64,000 nt of DNA from WTGJ01 sp965237765 (lineage in GTDB: Bacteria; Chloroflexota; Anaerolineae; Aggregatilineales; Phototrophicaceae), in NCBI GenBank assembly GCA_965237765.1, contig OZ250157.1, positions 372,001 through 436,000 on the forward strand, given 5' to 3'. Below are positions 1-7,574 of the stretch, piece after piece (the stretch's first letter is position 1; each line of letters begins with the position of its first letter). The position numbers and the translations under genes were made by a program. The notes under the pieces are model-generated. The model was not told the DNA's origin and made no database searches. It worked only from the letters and a program-made list of their open reading frames with translations.

Positions 1-117
1 GTAGGCGCCTTGAATCAACGCCTAGTCACCGCCGACATCCTCGTGCTCGGCTTCGCGGAGGAAACGCGCAACCTAGAGACGATGTTCATGCGCATCACCA
101 AGGGTATCGTAACGTGA
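1..117 (+). CDS. ABC transporter ATP-binding protein, C-terminal end (partial)
   Basis: An open frame enters from the left edge and stops at TGA 115-117, leaving 38 codons. It ends in LETMFMRITKG, the pattern that closes many ABC-2-type ATPases (compare LEDVFLRLTG). The catalytic motifs lie outside the window. The stop overlaps the GTG start of the permease gene that follows (GTGA), so ATPase and permease are translationally coupled and probably form one exporter. Identification rests on this tail and on the neighbour. Confidence 0.6.
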   Translation, partial: VGALNQRLVTADILVLGFAEETRNLETMFMRITKGIVT

Positions 118-1436
118 ACGACGCGATTGCGGCCGAGCCTGCGGTGGCGGCAAAAATGCTGGGGGCAAGCGGGCGTCTGCGCCTCGCAGGTTTCTTGCAA
201 AGGGCCGTCTTCGCGCAAACGCTGGCCATCGCGCTGCCTTTATTGCTCGTTCTCGTCAGCGTCCTGGGTATCGCGGATGGCCTCGGTTTTCAAGAGAGAA
301 TATTGCTGCGGGCCGGGCGGATTTCGGTTAGCGAAACGGCCATGCTCGCCTTAATACTGGCGCTCGTAAATGGCTGCGCGCTCATGCTGTTGCTGGTTGG
401 CGCCCTGGCCCGGGAATGGTGGTTGCTGCCAGTCGGATTGCTCACGTTCATAGGCAACCTGGCCTTGTTGCTGCTCTGGCAACATCTCGCCAGCCTGCTC
501 CCGCTGGGCATCATCCTGCGTTCGGCCTTCTTGTCGCGTGGTGAGCTGCGCCATTTGCGGATCAACCCCGTCATGCGCAAGGAATTGCGCGCGCGTATGC
601 GGGGCATCCGCGCCTTCGTCGTACTGACCATCTACCTGGCGCTGATGAGCAGCGTGGCCATTCTCCTTTACCTGATCTTCGTGCCCGAGGTGCAGGCGAC
701 CGGTTCGGTGGCCATCGGCAGCATCGGGCGCGATCTATTCCGTGGGATGGTGGCGCTGGAGTTGCTTCTCATCATCTTCATCGCGCCCGCCTTCACCGCT
801 GGCTCCATCACAGGCGAGCGTGATGGCAATACCTACGATCTGTTGCGCATGACTATAATCCCCTCGCCCGCCTTCATCATCGGCAAGTTGGAATCAGCGC
901 TCAGCTATATTTTGTTGTTGATGCTAGCGACGGCGCCGCTGCTCGCCCTGGCCTTCCTCTTCGGCGGGGTGAGCCAGCTGGAGCTCGCGCTCTCATTCGA
1001 GTTGGTCGTGGTGACGGCGTTGCTCTTCGGCGCGTTGGGGATGTATTATTCCGCCGGCGCTGATCGCACCCTGGTCGCCAGCGCGCGCGCTTACCTGACA
1101 GCCCTCGCCATCCTCTTCGGCGTGCCGTTATTGACCCTGCTGCTGCTCACCATCATCGAGAGCGTCGTGGGCAGCACGACCTCGCCGCTCTTCGAGGGTC
1201 TGCTCCTTTATACCCGCGATGTGCTGGACAGCCTCAACCCCTTCCTGGCGGCATTGAGCACGCAGCAAAACTTGGTGCGTGAGGGGATGCTGACCTTCGG
1301 CGAAGAGATTCTCGCCAGCAACGGCGCTCGCATCCCTACCGTCGCACCCTGGATCAGCTATACCATCTTCTACCTCCTCGCCACAGGCGCACTGGTGGTC
1401 CTGACCATCCGCCGCTTGCGTTACGAGCTGGATTGA
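114..1436 (+). CDS. ABC-2 type transporter permease
   Basis: A 440-residue, very hydrophobic protein with roughly ten or more predicted membrane segments. The stretch FTAGSITGERDGNTYDLL, near residues 225-242, is the conserved cytoplasmic loop of ABC-2 permeases (GldF/NosY-like), where expansion into SITGEREXXTXXXL is typical. The GTG start overlaps the stop of the upstream ATPase by four bases, which supports it. It is the membrane half of an ATP-driven exporter of unknown substrate. It sits at the head of a co-oriented run leading into a MoxR/DUF58/VWA set, an arrangement also seen in other bacteria. Confidence 0.85.
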   Translation: MNDAIAAEPAVAAKMLGASGRLRLAGFLQRAVFAQTLAIALPLLLVLVSVLGIADGLGFQERILLRAGRISVSETAMLALILALVNGCALMLLLVGALAREWWLLPVGLLTFIGNLALLLLWQHLASLLPLGIILRSAFLSRGELRHLRINPVMRKELRARMRGIRAFVVLTIYLALMSSVAILLYLIFVPEVQATGSVAIGSIGRDLFRGMVALELLLIIFIAPAFTAGSITGERDGNTYDLLRMTIIPSPAFIIGKLESALSYILLLMLATAPLLALAFLFGGVSQLELALSFELVVVTALLFGALGMYYSAGADRTLVASARAYLTALAILFGVPLLTLLLLTIIESVVGSTTSPLFEGLLLYTRDVLDSLNPFLAALSTQQNLVREGMLTFGEEILASNGARIPTVAPWISYTIFYLLATGALVVLTIRRLRYELD

Positions 1437-1449
1437 GCGGGCAGCGGAC

Positions 1450-3174
1450 ATGACAGTTACCGACGCAGCGCCGGCCGCTCACGCCGAGCTGGGCATGTAC
1501 CTGCGCCGCTGGCAGTTGCGCAGCCAGCTGGGCAGCACCGCGCTCTGGTTGCCGCGCGCGCTCATCCTCGGCACCTGGCTGGCGATCGCGCTGGCGATTG
1601 GCGCGCGCTTGTGGCCCTTGCTCACCCGCGAGGAGCTGACCCTATTGAGCGCCGCCATCCTCTGCGCGCATGCGGTGATCGCCTTGGCCTTACTATGGTT
1701 CTGGCCGCACTCGCCGCTGCGGATTGCCAGAAAATTGGAGCGCGCGCTGGGGTTGCGGGAGCGCCTCTCGACCGCCCTTGAATTGCGCGCCGGCCGGATC
1801 CGCACCAGCGCCCAGCTCGCCGAATACCAAATGCGCGATACGCTGGAACAGGCGGCTGCCGCCTCGCCCACTTCCGCTTTGTCCATCCGACTGGCCGGGA
1901 AGGAGCTGCTCCTCCTCGCCGTTTCGCTCTTCGCGCTGCTGGTGATGATTCTCTTGCCGAACGCGCAAGAAGCCGCGCGCCTCTGGCAGCAGCAGCAGAA
2001 AATCCAATATTCCGCCGCCAACGCCGCCCTCGATGAAGCCCGCGGCGCCATCTTGGCCGACGAGCGCATCAGCCCAGAAGAGCGGGAGCGCCTGCTGCGC
2101 GCCTTGGACGAGGCGGGCGCGCGCCTGGAAAACAACGCGATCAGCCGCGAGGAAGCGGTTGCCTCGCTTTATGACGCCGCCCAACAACTCGAGCAGAACC
2201 AATCCGCCCTAAACGCCCAGAGGGCTGCCGCTCAGGAGTCAATCGCCGAAGCAGCTGCCGCCCTGCGCCGCGGCGACGACCGGCCCGGGCCAGATCGACC
2301 CGCCACCCTCAGCGATAGCTTGCAGCAATTGCGTGAGCAACTATCCGATCTTTCCGCCGAGCAGCGCGCCCTTCTCGCGCAAGCTTTGCGCGAGGCAGCC
2401 GATGCCTTCGCCGCGATCAATCCTGATCTGGCCAGTGCGCTGGAAGCAGCCGCCGACGCGCTCGAGCGGGGTGATTTGAGCGCGGCCGATGACGCGCTTG
2501 CCGATGCCATACTGGAGCTTGACGCGATGGAAGCGCAGCAAAATCAGGCCGCGGCCGACGCAATGTCGATGGAACGCGCCGCGAATCAGTTGGAGGATGC
2601 TGCCGAAGATTTGGCGAGCGGCGACGATGGTGCGCCCAACAACGCGCCCGGCGAAGAGCGCAGCCAGGGCTCGAATTCGGGTAGCGCGAGCGATCGCGCG
2701 GCAGCCGGCGACGCCCCGCAAGGTGACACGCGCGCGGGTAATGCGCGCGGCGCCACCACCGCCAAGGAAGATGCGCCTAGCGGCGGCACGATAGAGGGGG
2801 AAGCAGCCGGGGCGGGCGACGTTACCTCCGGGCAGAGCAGCGATGTTTCCGCCCTACCCGGCGGCGACGAGGCCAGCGGCGGCAATGATCCCGATGGCAC
2901 CGGCCGCGGCAATTACGAAACCATCTACGCTCCCCGCGAGCGTATTGACAACGCCAGCCAAATCGGAATCGAGCTGGAGGCGGGCAGCAGCGATGTCCTG
3001 GTCGACAGCGGCGAATTCAGCAACAACCCGCTGGGGGAAGCGCGCGTCCCTTACACGCAGCTTTACCGAGAATACCGCGAGGCGGCCAATGCGGCGCTAG
3101 AAACGGAATACATTCCGCTCGGTCTGCGCGGCGTTGTCCGCTCTTATTTCAGCGCGTTAGAACCGGCGCCCTGA
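1450..3174 (+). CDS. Membrane-anchored coiled-coil protein, DUF4175-like
   Basis: 574 residues. Two N-terminal membrane helix pairs are visible: around residues 35-85, and a third segment near 145-165. After that comes a long, charged, Ala/Glu/Gln-rich region (about 175-390) that should form coiled coil. Residues about 395-490 are low complexity (Gly, Ser, Asn, Asp). The last 45 residues are ordered and contain the segment ETEYIPLGLRGVVRSYF, which looks like a conserved anchor or interaction tail. No enzyme motif is seen. Position between the permease and MoxR, and the general look, match the DUF4175-like partners of MoxR loci. The role is unknown; scaffold or periplasmic sensor is only a guess. 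Confidence 0.6.
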   Translation: MTVTDAAPAAHAELGMYLRRWQLRSQLGSTALWLPRALILGTWLAIALAIGARLWPLLTREELTLLSAAILCAHAVIALALLWFWPHSPLRIARKLERALGLRERLSTALELRAGRIRTSAQLAEYQMRDTLEQAAAASPTSALSIRLAGKELLLLAVSLFALLVMILLPNAQEAARLWQQQQKIQYSAANAALDEARGAILADERISPEERERLLRALDEAGARLENNAISREEAVASLYDAAQQLEQNQSALNAQRAAAQESIAEAAAALRRGDDRPGPDRPATLSDSLQQLREQLSDLSAEQRALLAQALREAADAFAAINPDLASALEAAADALERGDLSAADDALADAILELDAMEAQQNQAAADAMSMERAANQLEDAAEDLASGDDGAPNNAPGEERSQGSNSGSASDRAAAGDAPQGDTRAGNARGATTAKEDAPSGGTIEGEAAGAGDVTSGQSSDVSALPGGDEASGGNDPDGTGRGNYETIYAPRERIDNASQIGIELEAGSSDVLVDSGEFSNNPLGEARVPYTQLYREYREAANAALETEYIPLGLRGVVRSYFSALEPAP

Positions 3175-3224
3175 ACGCGTCCATAAGATCGGGCGCTTTT
3201 AACAAAAAACCACTAGGAGAAACC

Positions 3225-4217
3225 ATGACGCTTGGCGCCGAAATTAGCCCCGAGGCCTTCCAGGAACGCGCCGCCGCTATCGAAGCGGAAATTGGCCGCG
3301 TCGTCGTAGGGCAGAGCGAGATCCTGCGGGGCGTGCTCATCTGCATGCTGGCGGGCCGCCATGCCCTGCTCGAAGGCGTCCCCGGCCTCGGCAAGACTTT
3401 GCTCATCCGCACCCTGGCTTCGGCGTTGCGCCTGCAATTCTCGCGCATCCAATTCACGCCAGATTTGATGCCTTCCGACATCATCGGCACCGACATCCTC
3501 GAAGAAACCGAGGACGGACGCCGCGCCTTCCGCTTCCAGCACGGGCCGATATTCGCCAACCTGATCCTGGCAGATGAGATCAACCGCGCCACGCCGAAGA
3601 CTCAATCCGCCATGCTGGAAGCGATGCAGGAAAAGACCGTCACCGTCGCTGGCCGCCGTTATGACCTGGAAGCACCCTTCTTCGTCCTCGCCACGCAAAA
3701 TCCGCTGGAAATGGAAGGTACCTATCCGCTCCCCGAAGCGCAGCTGGATCGCTTCCTATTCAAGGTACAAGTGGGATACCCCGCGGTGAACGAACTCGTC
3801 CGCATCCTGGAGCGGACGACGGGGGTGACGGAGCCGACCGCGAGCGCCGTCGCGACAGGCGAAGAAATCACAGAGATGGGCGCGCTGGCTTTGAATTTGC
3901 CCGTCGCCAGCCATCTGAGCAATTACGTCGCGCGGCTGGTCGTCGCCTCGCACCCGGTTACCGAAGGAGCGCCGCCGGAAGTGCGCCAATTTGTCCGTTA
4001 TGGCGCGAGTCCGCGTGGCGCGCAAGCCATCCTCATCGGCGCCAAAGTCAACGCCACCCTAGAGGGCCGCTTCAATGTTTCTTACGAAGATATTGAAGCG
4101 GTGGCCGCCCCGGCTTTGCGCCATCGTTTGTTGCTGAATTTCGAAGGTCTCGCCGAAAATATCTCGCCCGATGCCATCGTCGCCGCTCTATTGCGCGATA
4201 CCCCGAAAGGTATCTGA
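3225..4217 (+). CDS. MoxR-family AAA+ ATPase
   Basis: 330 residues, normal for the family. Walker A is EGVPGLGKT (about residues 50-58). Walker B is LILADEINRATP (about 113-124), followed by the MoxR hallmark KTQSAMLEAMQE. Sensor 1 is in FFVLATQNPLEMEGTYPLPE, and the arginine region LDRFLF follows. MoxR proteins act as chaperones that help assemble or activate protein complexes with VWA-domain partners, and both VWA proteins and a DUF58 protein lie downstream. The ATG is preceded by AGGAG at a good distance. The 3' end is followed two bases later by the acetyltransferase start. Confidence 0.95.
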   Translation: MTLGAEISPEAFQERAAAIEAEIGRVVVGQSEILRGVLICMLAGRHALLEGVPGLGKTLLIRTLASALRLQFSRIQFTPDLMPSDIIGTDILEETEDGRRAFRFQHGPIFANLILADEINRATPKTQSAMLEAMQEKTVTVAGRRYDLEAPFFVLATQNPLEMEGTYPLPEAQLDRFLFKVQVGYPAVNELVRILERTTGVTEPTASAVATGEEITEMGALALNLPVASHLSNYVARLVVASHPVTEGAPPEVRQFVRYGASPRGAQAILIGAKVNATLEGRFNVSYEDIEAVAAPALRHRLLLNFEGLAENISPDAIVAALLRDTPKGI

Positions 4218-4218
4218 G

Positions 4219-4695
4219 ATGACCGCCGCCGTCAGCCTCCGCGCCATCACCGACGCCAACCGCACCGCCATCCTCGCCCTGGATGTCGCGCCGCATCAAC
4301 GCAACTGGGTCGACAGCAACGAAGTCTCGCTGCGCCAAGCCGAAAAAAATACTGAAGGACGTCCGGAAAATTACGCCGTCTATGCCGATGAGCAACCGGT
4401 CGGCTTCTTGATGATCGGTTGCTCCCCGATCAACAAAGGCGAGCGGCCCGACTGGTTTGTCTCGCGATTGATGATCGACGTTATGCACCAGCGCCGCGGA
4501 TATGGACGCGCGGCCATGCGGCAAATCATCGACCATATCCGAGCAAAGCCCGATTGCCACGAGCTGCGAATCTGTTTCGAACCAGCAAACAAACCCGCGC
4601 GCGCACTCTATACCAGCCTCGGTTTTGTCGACCATGGCGAAATATACCACGACGAAGTGTTGCTGCGCATGCCGATTCGGGAAAACTCCGAATGA
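4219..4695 (+). CDS. GNAT-family N-acetyltransferase
   Basis: 158 residues from the ATG at 4219, directly after the moxR stop. An upstream ATG at 4171 would overlap moxR by 47 bases and adds residues that do not resemble the family. The acetyl-CoA loop is seen as RLMIDVMHQRRGYGRAAM (Q/R-x-x-G-x-G/A). The start of the domain (SLRAITDANRTAILALDV) resembles the SpeG/diamine and related acetyltransferases. The acceptor is unknown. Its stop overlaps the DUF58 start (ATGA), so it is embedded in the MoxR operon, where such a gene is not a standard member. Confidence 0.85.
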   Translation: MTAAVSLRAITDANRTAILALDVAPHQRNWVDSNEVSLRQAEKNTEGRPENYAVYADEQPVGFLMIGCSPINKGERPDWFVSRLMIDVMHQRRGYGRAAMRQIIDHIRAKPDCHELRICFEPANKPARALYTSLGFVDHGEIYHDEVLLRMPIRENSE

Positions 4696-5594
4696 AAGGC
4701 TCAGTTTTGTTGGACGAACGCGAACGGGCGCAGTTGGCGCAGCTTTCTTTCGTCCCACAGCGCAAATCGGCTGGCGGCTGGATGGGTGATCGCCGTTCGA
4801 CGCGGCGCGGCACCAGCCTCGAATTCGCCGATTACCGCAATTACTCGCCCGGCGACGATCTGCGCCGCTTGGATTGGAACCTCTACGCCCGTTTGCAGCG
4901 CCCCTATTTGAAACTATATGAAGATGAGGAAGATCTCGCGCTGCACATCATCCTCGATGCTTCCGCCAGCATGGATTGGCCGCGCGATGAAGAGGCACCT
5001 GGCGAGACCAAATGGGATTACGCGCGCCGCCTCGCCGCCGGACTGGCATATGTCGCGCTGCAGAATAACGACCGACTCTCGCTCACGGCCATTGCCGGCG
5101 CCGGCTGGCAACAATTCGGGCCCTACCGCGGCCGCGAAAAGAGCGCTGCCTTATTCGCATTTCTGGCTTCTCAAGACGTCAGCGGCGAGCTGGATTGGAA
5201 CGAGAGCCTGCGCGCTTATGCCCTGCGCCACGGCCGTCCCGGTTTGCTCGTGCTCATCAGCGACCTACTCACCCCCACCGGCCACCGCGATGGCCTCAGC
5301 GAATTGCTCGCGCTCGGCTATGAAGTCACCTTCCTGCATGTGCTCTCGCCGGATGAGCTGGAGCCGCAGCTGGCCGGCGAATTGCGCCTGGTGGATGTCG
5401 AGAGCGGCGCGGCTCGTGAAGTCTCGTTGGATGGCGCCCTGCGCGCACAATATGTGCGGCGCGCGCGCGAATGGCGGGAGGGCATCCGCCGCGATTGTCA
5501 CGCCCGCGGCGTGCGCTACTTGCTCGCGATGATCGACCGCGCCTGGCAAAGCGTGCTGCTGCAGGATTTGCGGCGCGCGCGCTTGCTGAAATAG
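4692..5594 (+). CDS. DUF58 domain protein
   Basis: 300 residues from the ATG at 4692, which overlaps the upstream stop as ATGA. The DUF58 core begins with the pattern RRGTSLEFADYRNYSPGDDLR followed by RLDWNLYAR, the family signature (G-x-x-x-EF-x-D-x-R-x-Y-x-x-GDD-x-R-x-I-DW). The central and C-terminal part is a VWA-like fold with IILDASASM in the MIDAS position. No transmembrane helix is evident, so it is probably cytosolic. DUF58 proteins occur almost always beside MoxR, as here, and are thought to be partners of the ATPase. Longer upstream start codons would run through the acetyltransferase gene and are rejected. Confidence 0.9.
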   Translation: MKGSVLLDERERAQLAQLSFVPQRKSAGGWMGDRRSTRRGTSLEFADYRNYSPGDDLRRLDWNLYARLQRPYLKLYEDEEDLALHIILDASASMDWPRDEEAPGETKWDYARRLAAGLAYVALQNNDRLSLTAIAGAGWQQFGPYRGREKSAALFAFLASQDVSGELDWNESLRAYALRHGRPGLLVLISDLLTPTGHRDGLSELLALGYEVTFLHVLSPDELEPQLAGELRLVDVESGAAREVSLDGALRAQYVRRAREWREGIRRDCHARGVRYLLAMIDRAWQSVLLQDLRRARLLK

Positions 5595-5606
5595 GCGGCC
5601 GCTACG

Positions 5607-7574
5607 ATGTTGCGCTTCCTGACCCCCTTCGCCTTCGCCGGCTTCGCGCTGGCTGCTCCGATCCTGCTGCTGTACCTGCTCAAATTGCGCCGGCGCGAAA
5701 CCCTGATCAGTAGCACCTTTCTCTGGCAGCAGGTGATGCACGATGCGGAAGCGAATACGCCCTGGCAAAGGCTGCGGCGCAATCTCTTGCTCTTCTTGCA
5801 ATTGCTCATCCTGGCGGCGCTGGTGTTGACGCTGGCGCGGCCCTTCACCATCGTCCCAGCCGTGAGCAGCGGCAAAATGGCCCTGCTGATCGACGCCTCA
5901 GCTAGCATGAACGCGCGCGATGTGGTTGGCGGCACGCGTTTTGACGAGGCGAAACGGCAAGCCCTGGATATCGTCAACACGATGAGCGGGGGCGATAGCG
6001 TCTTGCTCGTTCGCGTGGGCGTCTTGCCGGAAATCATCATGCCTTATAGTGACAATCGCGAGCAGCTGCGCGCCGCCATCCAGGGCCTCTCCCCCGGCGC
6101 CGGGAGCGTCGATTGGGATAGCGCCCTCGCGCTGGCTGCTGCCGACCGCCTCGCTGAATCCGCCGCCGAGCGCGTCGTCATCCTCAGCGACGGAGGCTTC
6201 GGCGAGGTGGCGGCCCTCCCTGGCTGGCAGGATGTGGAATGGGAATTCATCTCCATTGGCGATTCGGCGGAAAACATCGCTATCAGCCAACTGGCCACCG
6301 GCGCCATCGCGGGCGAGCCGCCCCAGCTATTTGCCTCGCTAACGAATTTCGGCGAACGCGATGCCGAACGCATCGTGAGTCTCTGGCTTGATGGCGAGCT
6401 GCGCCTCTCCGAGCGCATGTCCATCCCCGCAGGCGCCGCCCGCCCCTTAATCTACGGATTGCCCACGACTGACTATCGTGAGCTGGAATTGCGCCTCACC
6501 GTGCCGCTCGCCGCCACGACTCCTGATCACCTGGCGGATGACGACCGCGCCTTTGCTACCACCAGCAGTCAGGGATCAGCGCGCGTGCTGCTCATCTCCC
6601 AGCCGACCGCGGGCGCGGAGGGCAACATCTTCCTCGAGCGCGCCCTGGCCAGCCTGCCCGGGCTGGAGGTATTGCGAGGCAACCCAGCGATGGGCGTGCC
6701 CAGCCGGATATTCGACCTGACGGTGCTCGATGGTTGGCAACCGGAAATTGGCCTGCCGCCCGGGGATCTGCTCATCATCAACCCGCCCCGCAGCACGGCC
6801 TACTTCCAGCTCGGCGCCTGGTTGGATGAGCCCACTCGCCTCCGCGTTGACGCCACCCATCCCATCACCCAATATGTCGATCTGAGCAATGTGAGCCTAC
6901 TGCGCGCACGCGAAATTGTGGCCAGCGGCAACTGGGCGGATCCGCTCATCTGGGCAGGGAGAACGCCGATCCTGCTCGCCGGCGAGAGCGAGGGCCGCCG
7001 AATCGCTGTGTTGCCTTTTGACCTGCGCGATTCCGATTTGCCGCTCTGGATCGCCTGGCCGGTGCTCATGGCCAACCTGATGGAATGGTTCCGAACGGGC
7101 GACAGCGCCAGCACAGATGACCTGACGAGCGGCGAATTGGCGCTCTTCCAGGCGCCCGTCTCCGCTGATGCCGCTCGCGTTACTGGGCCTGACGGCGCTG
7201 TCCAGTTGTTTCCACTCACCGGGGCCAGCTTCGCCTTTCGCGAGACTGAGCGAGTCGGCATCTACCGCCTAGAATGGTTGGCGGGCGAGCAAGCCATCCG
7301 CACGGATCGTTTCGCCATCAACCTCTTCGCCCCGGCGGAGAGTGAAATTCGACCGCTTTCGAGCGCGCAATTGGGCAGCTTGAGCCTCAGCCAGAGCGAG
7401 AGCGACGCCCTCGGGCAACGCGAATGGTGGTTGATCGCGGTCGCGGCGGCCCTGGCGCTCTTGCTGCTGGAATGGTGGCTCTACCACCGCCGCAACCGCC
7501 TGCCCATGCGCCGCGCGCCTGGCAAAATCGCCACCTCGCGCTGGTGGCGCTCCGCGCCAAGAGCGACATCGTGA
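5607..7574 (+). CDS. BatA-like membrane protein with VWA domain
   Basis: 655 residues. The N-terminus is the BatA/aerotolerance-regulator type: a membrane helix (about 8-25) leading into LLYLLKLRRRE, then a second helix (about 58-78). The VWA domain follows with the MIDAS motif ALLIDASASMNARD (DxSxS, about residue 93) and ILSDGGFGE (about 190). A long beta-rich region follows, with a final helix at about 607-630 in front of a basic tail. Topology suggests a large extracytoplasmic domain held by helices at both ends. The gene begins 12 bases after the DUF58 stop and ends overlapping the next VWA gene (GTGA). Confidence 0.85.
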   Translation: MLRFLTPFAFAGFALAAPILLLYLLKLRRRETLISSTFLWQQVMHDAEANTPWQRLRRNLLLFLQLLILAALVLTLARPFTIVPAVSSGKMALLIDASASMNARDVVGGTRFDEAKRQALDIVNTMSGGDSVLLVRVGVLPEIIMPYSDNREQLRAAIQGLSPGAGSVDWDSALALAAADRLAESAAERVVILSDGGFGEVAALPGWQDVEWEFISIGDSAENIAISQLATGAIAGEPPQLFASLTNFGERDAERIVSLWLDGELRLSERMSIPAGAARPLIYGLPTTDYRELELRLTVPLAATTPDHLADDDRAFATTSSQGSARVLLISQPTAGAEGNIFLERALASLPGLEVLRGNPAMGVPSRIFDLTVLDGWQPEIGLPPGDLLIINPPRSTAYFQLGAWLDEPTRLRVDATHPITQYVDLSNVSLLRAREIVASGNWADPLIWAGRTPILLAGESEGRRIAVLPFDLRDSDLPLWIAWPVLMANLMEWFRTGDSASTDDLTSGELALFQAPVSADAARVTGPDGAVQLFPLTGASFAFRETERVGIYRLEWLAGEQAIRTDRFAINLFAPAESEIRPLSSAQLGSLSLSQSESDALGQREWWLIAVAAALALLLLEWWLYHRRNRLPMRRAPGKIATSRWWRSAPRATS

